In this document: piece after piece, positions 8,748-17,279 of the stretch
Position numbering within the stretch: position 1 is the stretch's first letter
How the letters are laid out: each line of letters starts with the position of its first letter
Source of the DNA: Ruegeria haliotis
GTDB lineage: Bacteria; Pseudomonadota; Alphaproteobacteria; Rhodobacterales; Rhodobacteraceae
Assembly: GCF_013377785.1 (NCBI RefSeq)
Contig: NZ_JABXWT010000001.1
Span: forward strand, 673,533-737,532
Reading direction: 5' to 3'
DNA length: 64,000 nt
The notes under the pieces: generated by a model
The model's input: the letters and a program-made list of their open reading frames with translations, nothing else
What the model was told of the DNA's origin: nothing
The model's database searches: none
Translations under genes and position numbers: made by a program

Positions 8748-9581
8748 TTATTGGCCTGCGTCTCGAAGACGGTGAATCTGCGTCAACGCGACCTCAATCT
8801 TTAGCAGGATCAGAGCTTCGCCAATTTCTGAGGTTGCCAGATCAGGACGGCCATTAAATCCCGAGTTCCACCCCGAGGGGATAGGCAGAGGAATGCGGTT
8901 TGCCTCATCTGGTTTGACAAAGAAGAGTTCGGACGTGTCACGAAGCCCGGCATGTGTTCCGATCTGCTCTTTATCGAACCCTAAACTTTCGAGATATGCG
9001 ATCTGCCCGTTATTGTCATAATAATCGGAAATGTGCTGCACGGCGATACCAGAAGGCGCAAATTCAAGATTCATTGCGGCGGCAACACGAGATTGGGCGG
9101 CCTGATTTCCTCCGCTGTCTCCGATCAGAAGAATCTCATCAAACCCATGTAGTGCAAAGCTTCGGATCGTCGCTTCGAGCAGCTGCTCAAAGATCGGACC
9201 TGGTAGGGAAATGGTTCCAGGCCATTGCATATGGCCAGTGGGTGACGCGCCAAAGTCGCCTTCGGGCACATACGCAATAACCGGGGCGATCAGGGTGCCC
9301 CCCAATCTTTCGGCAATTTGTGCGCTCGTATGCGCTACAACAAAGTTGTGTTTTCCCAGAACTGCGTGAGGCCCATTCTGCTCTGTACCACCGGTCGGAA
9401 TGATGACTGTCCTGTATCCCGCTTCAAGCGCAGCATGAACTTCTGGCCAGGTCATCTCTTCCAAAAACAGCTGTTTAGGGCGGAACGTGGCGGATGCGGC
9501 CTGGAAATAGTTCAGTGTTGCGAAGGCAAATCCTGCCAGACAAAAGACCCAAACATTCCTGCTGCACAAAAATCGGCGCAC
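8748..9581 (-). CDS. Creatininase-family amidohydrolase, exported
   Basis: A 277-residue protein with a GTG start at 9581 preceded by a good RBS (GGAAAGGA). Residues 1-32 look like a signal peptide (VWVFCLAGFAFATLNYF). The creatininase fold is indicated by 'VIIPTGGTEQNGPHAVLGKHN' style metal-binding residues (Glu and His), 'GDFGASPTGHMQWPGT' and the nucleotide-like 'LIGDSGGNQ' stretch. Family members hydrolyse cyclic amides (creatinine, formamidopyrimidines, mycofactocin precursor), but export is uncommon among those characterised. It stands alone between the dnaE2 remnant and a GST gene. The substrate cannot be inferred. Confidence 0.85.
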   Translation of the reverse strand: MRRFLCSRNVWVFCLAGFAFATLNYFQAASATFRPKQLFLEEMTWPEVHAALEAGYRTVIIPTGGTEQNGPHAVLGKHNFVVAHTSAQIAERLGGTLIAPVIAYVPEGDFGASPTGHMQWPGTISLPGPIFEQLLEATIRSFALHGFDEILLIGDSGGNQAAQSRVAAAMNLEFAPSGIAVQHISDYYDNNGQIAYLESLGFDKEQIGTHAGLRDTSELFFVKPDEANRIPLPIPSGWNSGFNGRPDLATSEIGEALILLKIEVALTQIHRLRDAGQ

Positions 9582-9644
9582 GCAAAATCCTTTCCGATCT
9601 TTCCTTGCGGTTAAAACTTAGTAGATCACTGATCTGTGGATCAG

Positions 9645-10343
9645 TCACCGCTTAAACAAAACCCCCTGTGCCTGCTTGTCCCGGTGATCTCCGCGCAGTT
9701 CGGCATGTAGTGCACGACCTGCCTGCACGCCGGGACGGGCGCTCACGGTTTCCAGCCAACGGGTAAAGTGGGGTTTGTCCTCCAGCACTTGTTGCTGACC
9801 TTCCCACAGACTGGCCCAACCCCAGATCGACATGTCAGCGATCGAGTAGAAATCTCCGGCAACATACTCGTTTTCCGCCAACCTTTGGTCCAAGACGCGA
9901 TAAAGACGCCCGACCTCGGACCGGTAGCGATCCTTGGGGTAAGGTAAGTCTTGCGGTGGGTCCAGTTGCGGCGCGTATTTCAAGAAGTGATGCGCCTGAC
10001 CGGCCATCGGGCCAACACCGCCCATCTGCCACATCAACCATTCCTCGATTGCGATCCGGTCACGCTCGGTCTTGCCATAGAATCGGTCGGTCTTACGCGC
10101 CAGATACATCAGGATTGCGCCGCTTTCGAATACGGAAATGGGTGCGCCATCTGGCCCATCTGGATCGACGATGGCAGGCATCCTGTTGTTCGGGGCGATC
10201 TTCAGGAATTCGGGGTCGAACTGGTCACCCTTACCGATGTTGATCAGATGTGTGGTGTAAGGCAGATCCATCTCTTCCAGCGCAATGGACGCCTTCCAGC
10301 CGTTTGGTGTAGGCCAGAAATACAGATCAATCGGGTTCGCCAT
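9645..10343 (-). CDS. Glutathione S-transferase, YfcG/Ure2p-like
   Basis: The 232-residue protein begins MANPIDLYFWPTPNGWKAS; the thioredoxin-like domain carries 'NNRMPAIVDPDG' (cis-Pro) and 'VFESGAILMYLA' (glutathione binding). The linker 'WLMWQMGGVGPMAGQAHHF' is typical of YfcG/Nu-class enzymes with disulfide-bond reductase activity. The start at 10343 was preferred to one nine codons upstream because it fits the fold. It is divergent from the metZ riboswitch. Confidence 0.92.
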   Translation of the reverse strand: MANPIDLYFWPTPNGWKASIALEEMDLPYTTHLINIGKGDQFDPEFLKIAPNNRMPAIVDPDGPDGAPISVFESGAILMYLARKTDRFYGKTERDRIAIEEWLMWQMGGVGPMAGQAHHFLKYAPQLDPPQDLPYPKDRYRSEVGRLYRVLDQRLAENEYVAGDFYSIADMSIWGWASLWEGQQQVLEDKPHFTRWLETVSARPGVQAGRALHAELRGDHRDKQAQGVLFKR

Positions 10344-10431
10344 GTGTCCTCCGTGCGTTGCGGGGATCATGCGGTATTCTGACGGATCGGCAAGAGGTGG
10401 TTACGAAAGCGTGACAGACACCCCGCCGGGC

Positions 10432-10460
10432 TTGACGATTCAGGGGCCTAGGCGTAAGGG
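10432..10460 (+). promoter_or_regulatory. Possible metZ promoter
   Basis: A TTGACG at 10432-10437 is followed after 17 bp by TAAGGG, a poor -10 match. It lies just upstream of the SAM-II aptamer, where a promoter is required. The -35 is convincing; the -10 is not. Confidence 0.3.
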
Positions 10461-10473
10461 CTTGGGTAGAGCT

Positions 10474-10530
10474 ACGTGGCGATTTGTTACCGGATTGCGG
10501 GCCACGCTAAACAACACCGCTAAAAGGTCA
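10474..10530 (+). promoter_or_regulatory. SAM-II riboswitch upstream of metZ
   Basis: The segment has P1 arms CGTGGC (10475-10480) and GCCACG (10501-10506), the conserved core GATTTGTTACCGGATTGC between them, and the 3' pseudoknot/SD-like CGCTAAAAGG at 10519-10528. This matches the SAM-II (metA) motif of alphaproteobacteria element by element. SAM-II binds S-adenosylmethionine and represses methionine synthesis genes; here it controls the sulfhydrylase gene metZ. Confidence 0.92.
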
Positions 10531-10540
10531 GGATGAAAGG

Positions 10541-10573
10541 CCCCTTTCGCTTGACCGCGTCTGGGGTTTTTTT
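10541..10573 (+). terminator. Intrinsic terminator following the SAM-II aptamer
   Basis: CCCC (10541-10544) pairs with GGGG (10563-10566) around an inner CGC/GCG stem with a 3x3 internal loop, followed directly by seven T. Placed 10 bp after the aptamer and 38 bp before the metZ ATG, it looks like the expression platform of a transcriptional riboswitch, although the SAM-II aptamer also holds an SD-like AAAAGG. Confidence 0.6.
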
Positions 10574-10610
10574 GATGTGCGCCCCGATATTCGGGGCCGA
10601 AAGGAATGAC

Positions 10611-11801
10611 ATGAGCGAGAGCTGGAACAAACGCACCCAAGCCGTCCATGGCGGCATCCGTCGCAGCCAATATAACGAAGTAAGCGAGGCCATCTTTCTG
10701 ACGCAAGGCTTCGTCTATGACACTGCCGAACAGGCCGAGGCCCGGTTTATTGAATGCGGTCCGGATGAGTTCATCTATGCCCGTTACGGCAATCCTACCG
10801 TGTCGATGTTCGAACAGCGCATTGCAGCGTTGGAAGGTGGGGAAGATGCGTTTGCTACGGCCTCGGGCATGGCTGCTGTCAATGGTGCGCTGGTCTCGAT
10901 GTTGAAGGCTGGAGACCACGTTGTTTCGGCCAAGGCTCTGTTTGGGTCTTGCCTGTACATCCTCGAAAACATCCTGAGCCGCTATGGCGTTGAGGTTACA
11001 TTTGTCGACGGGACCGATCTGGATCAGTGGAAGGCAGCGCTGCGGCCTGACACCAAGGCAGTGTTTTTTGAATCCATGTCGAACCCGACTCTGGAAGTAA
11101 TCGATATCGCTGCTGTGGCTGATCTGGCCCATGCGGTTGGCGCAGTGGTCGTTGTGGACAATGTGTTTTCAACCCCGGTGTTTTCGCGCGCGATTGAACA
11201 GGGGGCCGATGTCGTCATCTATTCGGCCACCAAACATATCGATGGTCAGGGACGCGCGTTGGGCGGGATCATCATCGGCACAAAGGACTTCATTCGCGGC
11301 ACCGTCGAGCCTTACCTGAAACACACCGGCGGTGCGCTGAGCCCGTTCAACGCGTGGATCATGCTCAAAGGGCTGGAAACGATGGCTCTGCGGGTCAATG
11401 CGCAAGCCAATACAGCACAGACGATTGCGGAATCACTGGAAGGACATGCCGCGCTGGAGCGTACGTTGTATCCGGGCCTGAAAACCCATGCGCAGAACGA
11501 TCTTGTTCAGGCGCAGTTGGGGGGCAAAGGTGGAACGGTTCTGTCGCTGGATATCAAGGGTGGAAAGGACGCGGCCTTTGCGTTCCTGAACGCCATGACC
11601 ATCCCCGTGATTTCAAACAACCTGGGGGATGCAAAGTCGATCGCAACCCATCCTGCTACGACAACGCACCAACGTCTGAGCGATGAACAGAAGGACGAAT
11701 TGGGCATCACCCCCGGTCTGATCCGCCTGTCCATCGGTCTGGAGGATGCCGGTGATCTGTTGGCTGATATTCAGCAGGCTCTGGACGTTTCGCAGCAGTA
11801 A
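10611..11801 (+). CDS. metZ: O-succinylhomoserine sulfhydrylase
   Basis: MetZ makes homocysteine from O-succinylhomoserine and sulfide in the direct sulfhydrylation branch of methionine synthesis, using PLP. The 396-residue protein has the Cys/Met-metabolism fold: 'YARYGNPTVSMFEQRIAALEG', 'ATASGMAAV', 'VVVDNVFSTPVFSR' and the PLP lysine in 'VIYSATKHIDGQGRALGG'. The ATG at 10611 is preceded by AAAGGAATGAC, a good RBS; the frame continues 26 codons upstream to an ATG at 10533, but that part crosses the terminator. It is preceded by a SAM-II riboswitch, consistent with methionine control. Confidence 0.97.
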   Translation: MSESWNKRTQAVHGGIRRSQYNEVSEAIFLTQGFVYDTAEQAEARFIECGPDEFIYARYGNPTVSMFEQRIAALEGGEDAFATASGMAAVNGALVSMLKAGDHVVSAKALFGSCLYILENILSRYGVEVTFVDGTDLDQWKAALRPDTKAVFFESMSNPTLEVIDIAAVADLAHAVGAVVVVDNVFSTPVFSRAIEQGADVVIYSATKHIDGQGRALGGIIIGTKDFIRGTVEPYLKHTGGALSPFNAWIMLKGLETMALRVNAQANTAQTIAESLEGHAALERTLYPGLKTHAQNDLVQAQLGGKGGTVLSLDIKGGKDAAFAFLNAMTIPVISNNLGDAKSIATHPATTTHQRLSDEQKDELGITPGLIRLSIGLEDAGDLLADIQQALDVSQQ

Positions 11802-12051
11802 GCCACCGAACCCCGATGCGGCGGGACCGTTTCGGGGCTAAGGGCGACTATTGGTACGTCGGCCGAAATCAAGAATGTGTCCAAAGGGAATCTGCGGCGT
11901 ATTTCCGCCGGGAAGGACGTTTTCCCTTGTCAGGTGACGGTTTTGCGCCGCGTTTCTTCGATCCGGGCTGCTATTGCACACGTATAGGGTTAGACTGGAA
12001 AAAGAACTGCAGTCGTATATATTCGGACGACCAACCAAGGAACCCCAGCCA

Positions 12052-13155
12052 ATGAACGTTCACCCGCGCGACATTGACGAACCCCCGGACCGTGAAGAGG
12101 CTGCCGCTGCCCTCAAGGTTCTGAGGCATTGGGCGCAGTCCGCTTCCGAGTCCGAGATCAGTCAGCTTGACCCCGCCGTGGCCCGTTTGGTGCCCGGGCT
12201 TGCGCCTGTGAACTATCCATCGCTGTCACGCGACTACCCCGAGGATTTTGCCGTAGACACGGCCTATCGTGCGTCCCTGCCGGATTTGCAGAACGGCCCG
12301 TCCAGCCTGATCCGTGGGGCCAAGCAACAGATTCAGCATGTTGGTATCTCGAATTTCCGCCTGCCGATCCGGTTTCACCGCAAAGACGGCGATGACCTGA
12401 CGCTGGAAACCTCGATTACCGGAACTGTCAGTCTGGAGGCCGAGAAAAAGGGCATCAACATGTCCCGTATCATGCGGTCGTTCTACAAACATGCCGAGCG
12501 TACCTTCAGTTTCGAAGTGATCGAGGCAGCGCTGAACGATTACATGACCGATCTGGACAGCTTTGATGCCCGCATTCAGATGCGCTTTTCCTATCCGGAC
12601 AGAGTAAAAAGCCTGCGCTCGGGGCTGGAGGGGTATCAGTATTACGATATCGCGCTGGAACTGGTCGAACAGAATGGCGTGCGTCAGAAGATCATGCATC
12701 TGGACTATGTGTATTCATCGACCTGTCCGTGCTCGCTTGAACTCAGCGAGCATGCGCGGTCTATGCGTGGACAGTTGGCAACGCCGCATTCGCAACGGTC
12801 GGTGGCGCGAATTTCGGTTGCCGTGGATTGCGATGCGGATTGCCTGTGGTTCGAGGATCTGATCGCTCTGTGCCGCCGCGCAGTGCCGACGGAAACCCAG
12901 GTTATGGTGAAGCGCGAGGATGAACAGGCCTTTGCCGAGCTGAATGCGGCCAACCCTATCTTTGTCGAAGATGCCGCGCGGCTGTTCTGCGCTGAGCTTC
13001 TGGCCGATCATCATGTGGGTGATTTCCGGGTTATCGCGAGCCATCAGGAAAGTCTGCATAGTCACGATGCCGTGTCGATTCTGACCGAGGGTCCTACCTT
13101 TGCAACCTCCAGTCTGGATCCGCGCCTGTTCACGACATTATTCCACGTCGGATAA
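12052..13155 (+). CDS. folE2: GTP cyclohydrolase FolE2
   Basis: FolE2 (GCYH-IB, COG1469) converts GTP to dihydroneopterin triphosphate, the first step of folate synthesis, replacing the zinc-dependent FolE. The 367-residue protein has the conserved region 'GISNFRLPIRF', 'GTVSLEAEKKGINMSR', and the catalytic/metal Cys motif 'YSSTCPCSLELSEHA' near residue 225, with His in 'TPHSQRS'. The ATG at 12052 is preceded by AAGGAACCCC. The frame extends to 11974 without family similarity. The 250 bp before it holds no gene I can support. folB and folP lie 17 kb away. Confidence 0.96.
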   Translation: MNVHPRDIDEPPDREEAAAALKVLRHWAQSASESEISQLDPAVARLVPGLAPVNYPSLSRDYPEDFAVDTAYRASLPDLQNGPSSLIRGAKQQIQHVGISNFRLPIRFHRKDGDDLTLETSITGTVSLEAEKKGINMSRIMRSFYKHAERTFSFEVIEAALNDYMTDLDSFDARIQMRFSYPDRVKSLRSGLEGYQYYDIALELVEQNGVRQKIMHLDYVYSSTCPCSLELSEHARSMRGQLATPHSQRSVARISVAVDCDADCLWFEDLIALCRRAVPTETQVMVKREDEQAFAELNAANPIFVEDAARLFCAELLADHHVGDFRVIASHQESLHSHDAVSILTEGPTFATSSLDPRLFTTLFHVG

Positions 13156-13168
13156 ATCACGCGTCGTA

Positions 13169-13188
13169 AGCGATTAAACTTAATCGCT
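13169..13188. repeat. Inverted repeat after folE2
   Basis: AGCGATTAA and TTAATCGCT are perfect 9-bp arms around AC, starting 13 bp after the folE2 stop. It could be a hairpin terminator without T-run or a regulator site. Confidence 0.5.
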
Positions 13189-13218
13189 GATTTGGCGTGT
13201 CAGCGCCTTATTGCCGCA

Positions 13219-13238
13219 ATGCAGCATTAATGCTGCAT
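13219..13238. repeat. Perfect 20-bp palindrome
   Basis: ATGCAGCATT followed directly by AATGCTGCAT is a gapless 20-bp palindrome, 30 bp after the previous inverted repeat. A gapless palindrome suggests a protein-binding site for a dimer more than an RNA hairpin. The rest of the 284-bp gap up to the next gene contains only the RBS GGAGAG before 13440. Confidence 0.55.
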
Positions 13239-13439
13239 GCGCGCATATATTGCGTTAACGTGAAGGGGAATGCAGCTGCGGCACTCCTGCGTCCAGATTA
13301 GGTGTGCTGCCCCGAAAGGAAGCCGAGACGTGCCACGCCTTGGACTGCAAAACCTCAAAATCCGTCCGAGTGATCGGCGCGGGCAGGGCGTTACACTCTT
13401 AATTTCCTGGCTGCATCGCATTTATAGGAGAGACAAGTA

Positions 13440-14144
13440 ATGAATTTGATTTCCCAACCGCTGGAGCTTCAGGCTGCTGCTTTTCGTGTGGCAGGTTACA
13501 CGATGGTGAGCCAGATGAAGATCATGCAGATCATGGCCCGTACGGCGATCGAGCTGCCGATGGCCCCGATCCATGCCTTGCACGCGGCTGCGTCCGTTCC
13601 AGCGCCTGCGCCTGAAAAATCGTCCGTAAAACCCAAACCCGCCGCAAAACGGACAAAACCGAGCGTCGTCAAAGCTGCGCCGGCCGCGAAAAAGCCTGTG
13701 GCTAAAACTGTGGCTGTGAAGTCAAAGGCCAAATCTGTCGCAGATTTTTCGGCCAAGCCACGCGTTGCTGCAACGCCAGTTGCCAAGACTGAGGCGAAGC
13801 CAACGACTGGTGTGAAGCCCATGACCGCTGTCAAACCGCAAACCAAACCTGCTGAGGTGCCTGTTGCGTCTGCAGTCAAAGTCACGACATCGACACCTCA
13901 GAAATCATCTCCTGCAAAGGCGACTACAGCTGCCAAACCTAAAACATCGGCAACACCCGAAACTGTTGTAGAGCAAGCAAAGCCCGCGTCCCGGACGCCT
14001 CCTTCGGCATCGAATAAAACGACTCAGGCCGATAAGCCGCAAAACCCTGCACCCTCCGAACAGGTCAAACCACAAATGCGCCGCACGCGCGCGCCGGCCA
14101 GACCACCTGTAATGCCCAAGGCGACTGCCAAATCTGAGAAGTAA
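13440..14144 (+). CDS. Lys/Ala/Pro-rich histone H1-like protein with phasin-like N-terminus
   Basis: The 234-residue protein has two parts. Residues 1-48 are a helical, hydrophobic-amphipathic segment (LELQAAAFRVAGYTMVSQM) that recalls phasin-type sequences. From about residue 55 to the end it is low-complexity and very basic, built from K, A, P, T and V in motifs like KPAAKRTKP and AAKKPVAKT, resembling H1-like nucleoid or PHA-granule-associated proteins. The ATG at 13440 follows GGAGAGACAAGTA. It stands alone with 284 bp upstream containing two palindromes. DNA binding is plausible but not demonstrated. Confidence 0.75.
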   Translation: MNLISQPLELQAAAFRVAGYTMVSQMKIMQIMARTAIELPMAPIHALHAAASVPAPAPEKSSVKPKPAAKRTKPSVVKAAPAAKKPVAKTVAVKSKAKSVADFSAKPRVAATPVAKTEAKPTTGVKPMTAVKPQTKPAEVPVASAVKVTTSTPQKSSPAKATTAAKPKTSATPETVVEQAKPASRTPPSASNKTTQADKPQNPAPSEQVKPQMRRTRAPARPPVMPKATAKSEK

Positions 14145-14196
14145 TCTCGGAACACCCGCTTGACACCGTCGGGTTGCCGCGCCAACGCTGCGCGTC

Positions 14197-15645
14197 ATGA
14201 TGGATCTACGCCCGGTCGGATATGTAATTGGCTTACTGGTCGCCATTCTTGGGGCGACCATGCTGCTGCCTATGCTTGCGGACATGATCGAGGGCCGGGG
14301 CGAATGGCACGTCTTTCTGGAAAGCGCGATCATAACCGTGCTGACCGGCACGGTTCTGGCGATGAGCTGCTCGAACGGGGTAGGCGAGGGGCTGACCATT
14401 CGGCAAACCTTTTTGCTGACCACCGGTGTCTGGGTGGCACTACCTGTGTTTGGTGCGATCCCCTTTCTGTTCGGTGAAACCGAACTGCGCTTTGTCGATG
14501 CCTATTTTGAGGCGATGTCGGGCCTGACAACCACAGGCTCGACTGTGATTTCAGGGCTGGATGCGCTGCCGCAGGGATTGTTGTTGTGGCGCGGAATTCT
14601 GCAATGGTTGGGCGGTATCGGTATCATTGTCGTGGCCATGGTGTTCCTGCCGGAGCTCCGCGTGGGTGGTATGCAGATATTCCGGTCCGAAGGTTTTGAG
14701 ACCATGGGGAAAATTCTGCCTCGCGCACAAGAGATTGCCGGGCAGATTTCCCTAATCTACGTATTTTTGACGTTTGTATGCGCTTTGGTTTATGCCGGAT
14801 TTGGCATGAGCTTTTTTGATGCGCTGGTACATGCGCTGACGACGATTTCAACCGGCGGGTTTTCAAACTATGACGCCTCGTTCGGAACCTTTTCGGGACC
14901 GGCTGAATACGCGGCTTCGGTTTTCATGATTATGGCGGCCTTGCCCTTTGTACGATATGTCCAATTGGCCAATGGTCATACCGGTTCTCTGCTACGGGAC
15001 AGCCAGATTCGCGCGTTTTTGGCGACTATTCTGGTGCTGGTGGTGATCATGTCGATCTTTCTGACCTCGGTCTTTCCACATCATTGGGAACAGGCGTTCC
15101 GCGAATCCCTGTTCAATATCACCTCGATCATTTCGGGGACGGGATACGCCAGTGTTGATTACATGGGCTGGGGCAGCTTTCCGATCATGCTGTTTTTTCT
15201 GATTGGCCTCATTGGCGGATGCGCGGGATCAACCGCGTGTTCCATCAAGGTTTTCCGGTATCAGCTGCTGTTCGCCTCAATCAAAACTCAGATCCGGCGG
15301 ATCAGATCCCCACACGGTGTGTTTATGCCGCTTTATGACGGGAGGCCGGTTGGCCGGGACGTGCTGACCTCGGTCATGAGTTTCTTCATGTTCTTCGTCG
15401 TAACGATGGGCGTTCTGTCCTGGGCGCTGGCCTTGACGGGGCTGGATTTCATCACATCGGTGTCCGGCGCCGCGACGGCATTGGCCAATGTCGGCCCCGG
15501 TCTGGGGGGCCAGATCGGGCCTGCGGGCAATTTCGCCGGTTTGAATGACACCGCGAAATGGCTGCTGACGCTCGGCATGCTGGTTGGCCGCCTTGAATTG
15601 CTGGCCGTCTACGCAATCTTTACCGTTCAATTCTGGAGAGGCTAA
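14197..15645 (+). CDS. trkH: TrkH-family potassium uptake protein
   Basis: TrkH is the K+-translocating subunit of the Trk system in the inner membrane, normally gated by TrkA. The 482-residue protein has the four pore loops, recognisable by the filter-like sequences 'GLTTTGST', 'ISTGGFSNY', 'ISGTGYAS' and 'ANVGPGLGG', each between paired membrane helices, and a conserved 'GGCAGSTACSIKVFR'. Two ATGs at 14197 and 14200 are possible. Its TAA overlaps the ATG of the next gene by one base, so expression of the ThDP enzyme is coupled to it. trkA is not in the window. Confidence 0.95.
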   Translation: MMDLRPVGYVIGLLVAILGATMLLPMLADMIEGRGEWHVFLESAIITVLTGTVLAMSCSNGVGEGLTIRQTFLLTTGVWVALPVFGAIPFLFGETELRFVDAYFEAMSGLTTTGSTVISGLDALPQGLLLWRGILQWLGGIGIIVVAMVFLPELRVGGMQIFRSEGFETMGKILPRAQEIAGQISLIYVFLTFVCALVYAGFGMSFFDALVHALTTISTGGFSNYDASFGTFSGPAEYAASVFMIMAALPFVRYVQLANGHTGSLLRDSQIRAFLATILVLVVIMSIFLTSVFPHHWEQAFRESLFNITSIISGTGYASVDYMGWGSFPIMLFFLIGLIGGCAGSTACSIKVFRYQLLFASIKTQIRRIRSPHGVFMPLYDGRPVGRDVLTSVMSFFMFFVVTMGVLSWALALTGLDFITSVSGAATALANVGPGLGGQIGPAGNFAGLNDTAKWLLTLGMLVGRLELLAVYAIFTVQFWRG

Positions 15646-17219
15646 TGAAAAGACCCCTTGGTGCGCAAATCTCGCACATGCTTAGGGATCGGGGCGTTGA
15701 TGTGATCTTTGGCATTCCCGGTGTGCACAATCAAGAAATGTATCGCGGCATCGAAGAGGCCGGGATCACCCACGTTCTGGCCCGGCACGAGCAGGGAGCC
15801 GGATTTATGGCCGATGGCTATGCTCGCGCCACGGGTAAGCCGGGCGTGGCTTACGTAATCACCGGACCGGGCTTGTGTAATATCATGACACCGATGGGGC
15901 AGGCGTACACTGACTCTGTGCCGATGCTGGTTCTGTCGTCTTGTCTGGACGAGACGCAAGCGCAGCGCGGGCAATTGCACCAGATGAAGGATCAGCGTGC
16001 TGCCGCCGAAACCGTGACTGACTGGTCCGTGCAAGCCAACACTGCCGAGGCGGCATATGGTTTGGTTGAGCGTGCGTTTGAAGAGTTCGAGCTTTCGCGC
16101 CCGCGTCCCAAGTGTATTCAGGTGCCCATAGCCCAGTTGGAGGCCGACGCCGACCCGGCGCCCTTCCCTAATCAACCCGCGTTGCGCACAAAAGCGTTGC
16201 CGCCCGATGTCGGGCCTGTCGTATCGTTGCTGAATATCGCGCGCAGACCTTTGTTCATTCTGGGTGGGGGGTGCCGGTCAAACGATTGGCGGCAGATTCT
16301 GACGCAGCTTGGGGCGGCTTGTTTTACAACCTATGCCGGGCGCGGAATGGCCGGGGCGAACTATGCTTTGGATTTCGGATCGATGCTCCCGCGCCCGGGC
16401 AGCGCCGATGTGATCGCCTCGGCGGATCTGGTCATTGCGGTCGGGGCCGAGCTGGGTGAGGTTGATCTGTGGCGTCGTGACCTTGGCCATACGGCCAATC
16501 TGGTCCGCGTTGATCTGGACCCAGAGGTACTGTCGGACCATCACCGCGCCGCCGTTAAATTGCAGGCCGATAGTGCAAGCTTTGCCCGTGCCTTGTGGGA
16601 AGAAACTGAAAATGTGAAACCAGCCACCGGATGGACGCCTGACGAGGTGGCCGAGGCTCGTGCTCGCTGGCGCGCCGAGGTGGACGCAGAACGGCCCGGC
16701 ATCGTGCCTGTCGCAGACGCATTGCGCGCCGCATTGCCAGCCGAGACCATGATCTATTCGGACATGACCCAATTCGCCTATGTCGCCAAAGAAGTTTGGG
16801 ACATGGCTTATCCACATCACTGGCATCATCCCACCGGATTCGGGACGTTGGGGTATGGTCTGCCGGCCGGGATTGGCGGCGCGGTTGCGCGACGGGGTAA
16901 GCCGACAGCGGTGATTGTCGGGGATTATGGATTCCACTACACGATGCAGGAATTGGGTGTCGCGGTTGAACTTGGTTTATCCTTGCCGATTATCCTTTGG
17001 GACAACGGTAAGCTGAAAGAGATTGAGGACAGCATGGTGCGGGGTCAGATCGCCCCGAACGCGGTTGTGGCGCGCAACCCCGATTTCTGCAAACTGGCCG
17101 AGGCGTTTGGGGCGTTGTCCGCTGCACCGGGCAATCTGGAAGAGATGCAGGCGGCTGTTCGAACCGCTTTTGAGGCGCCGGTTCCGACCCTGATCAGAGT
17201 GACGCCGGATATTCTGTAA
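15645..17219 (+). CDS. ThDP-dependent decarboxylase, acetolactate synthase-like (possibly 5-guanidino-2-oxopentanoate decarboxylase)
   Basis: The 524-residue protein shows the three-domain ThDP enzyme layout: N-terminal PYR domain with the catalytic Glu in 'LARHEQGAGFMADGYAR', a central domain, and the C-terminal PP domain with 'GTLGYGLPAGIGG' and the ThDP/Mg motif 'GDYGFHYTMQELGVAVE' ending in 'LPIILWDNGK'. Related roseobacter proteins are often named 5-guanidino-2-oxopentanoate decarboxylase (arginine transaminase pathway, AruI), but acetolactate synthase-like or other 2-oxoacid decarboxylase activity cannot be excluded. It overlaps trkH by one base and ends before a strong terminator. Confidence 0.85.
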   Translation: MKRPLGAQISHMLRDRGVDVIFGIPGVHNQEMYRGIEEAGITHVLARHEQGAGFMADGYARATGKPGVAYVITGPGLCNIMTPMGQAYTDSVPMLVLSSCLDETQAQRGQLHQMKDQRAAAETVTDWSVQANTAEAAYGLVERAFEEFELSRPRPKCIQVPIAQLEADADPAPFPNQPALRTKALPPDVGPVVSLLNIARRPLFILGGGCRSNDWRQILTQLGAACFTTYAGRGMAGANYALDFGSMLPRPGSADVIASADLVIAVGAELGEVDLWRRDLGHTANLVRVDLDPEVLSDHHRAAVKLQADSASFARALWEETENVKPATGWTPDEVAEARARWRAEVDAERPGIVPVADALRAALPAETMIYSDMTQFAYVAKEVWDMAYPHHWHHPTGFGTLGYGLPAGIGGAVARRGKPTAVIVGDYGFHYTMQELGVAVELGLSLPIILWDNGKLKEIEDSMVRGQIAPNAVVARNPDFCKLAEAFGALSAAPGNLEEMQAAVRTAFEAPVPTLIRVTPDIL

Positions 17220-17228
17220 CCGACTATA

Positions 17229-17260
17229 AAAAAGCGCCGCAGAAAATTGCGGCGCTTTTT
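17229..17260. terminator. Bidirectional intrinsic terminator
   Basis: A 12-bp stem, AAAAAGCGCCGC with GCGGCGCTTTTT, around an 8-base loop. It lies 10 bp after the ThDP gene and 20 bp from the stop of the convergent protease-like gene, with A/T runs on both sides so it can serve both. Confidence 0.9.
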
Positions 17261-17279
17261 GTTTGATTTGGAAATTTGC

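Noticed and set aside
11811..11837. CCCCGA/TCGGGG stem after metZ as terminator
   Set aside because: The stem is only six base pairs with a long loop and no T-run; not strong enough to list.
11974..12051. Upstream extension of folE2
   Set aside because: The added residues do not resemble FolE2 and the ATG at 12052 has its own RBS.
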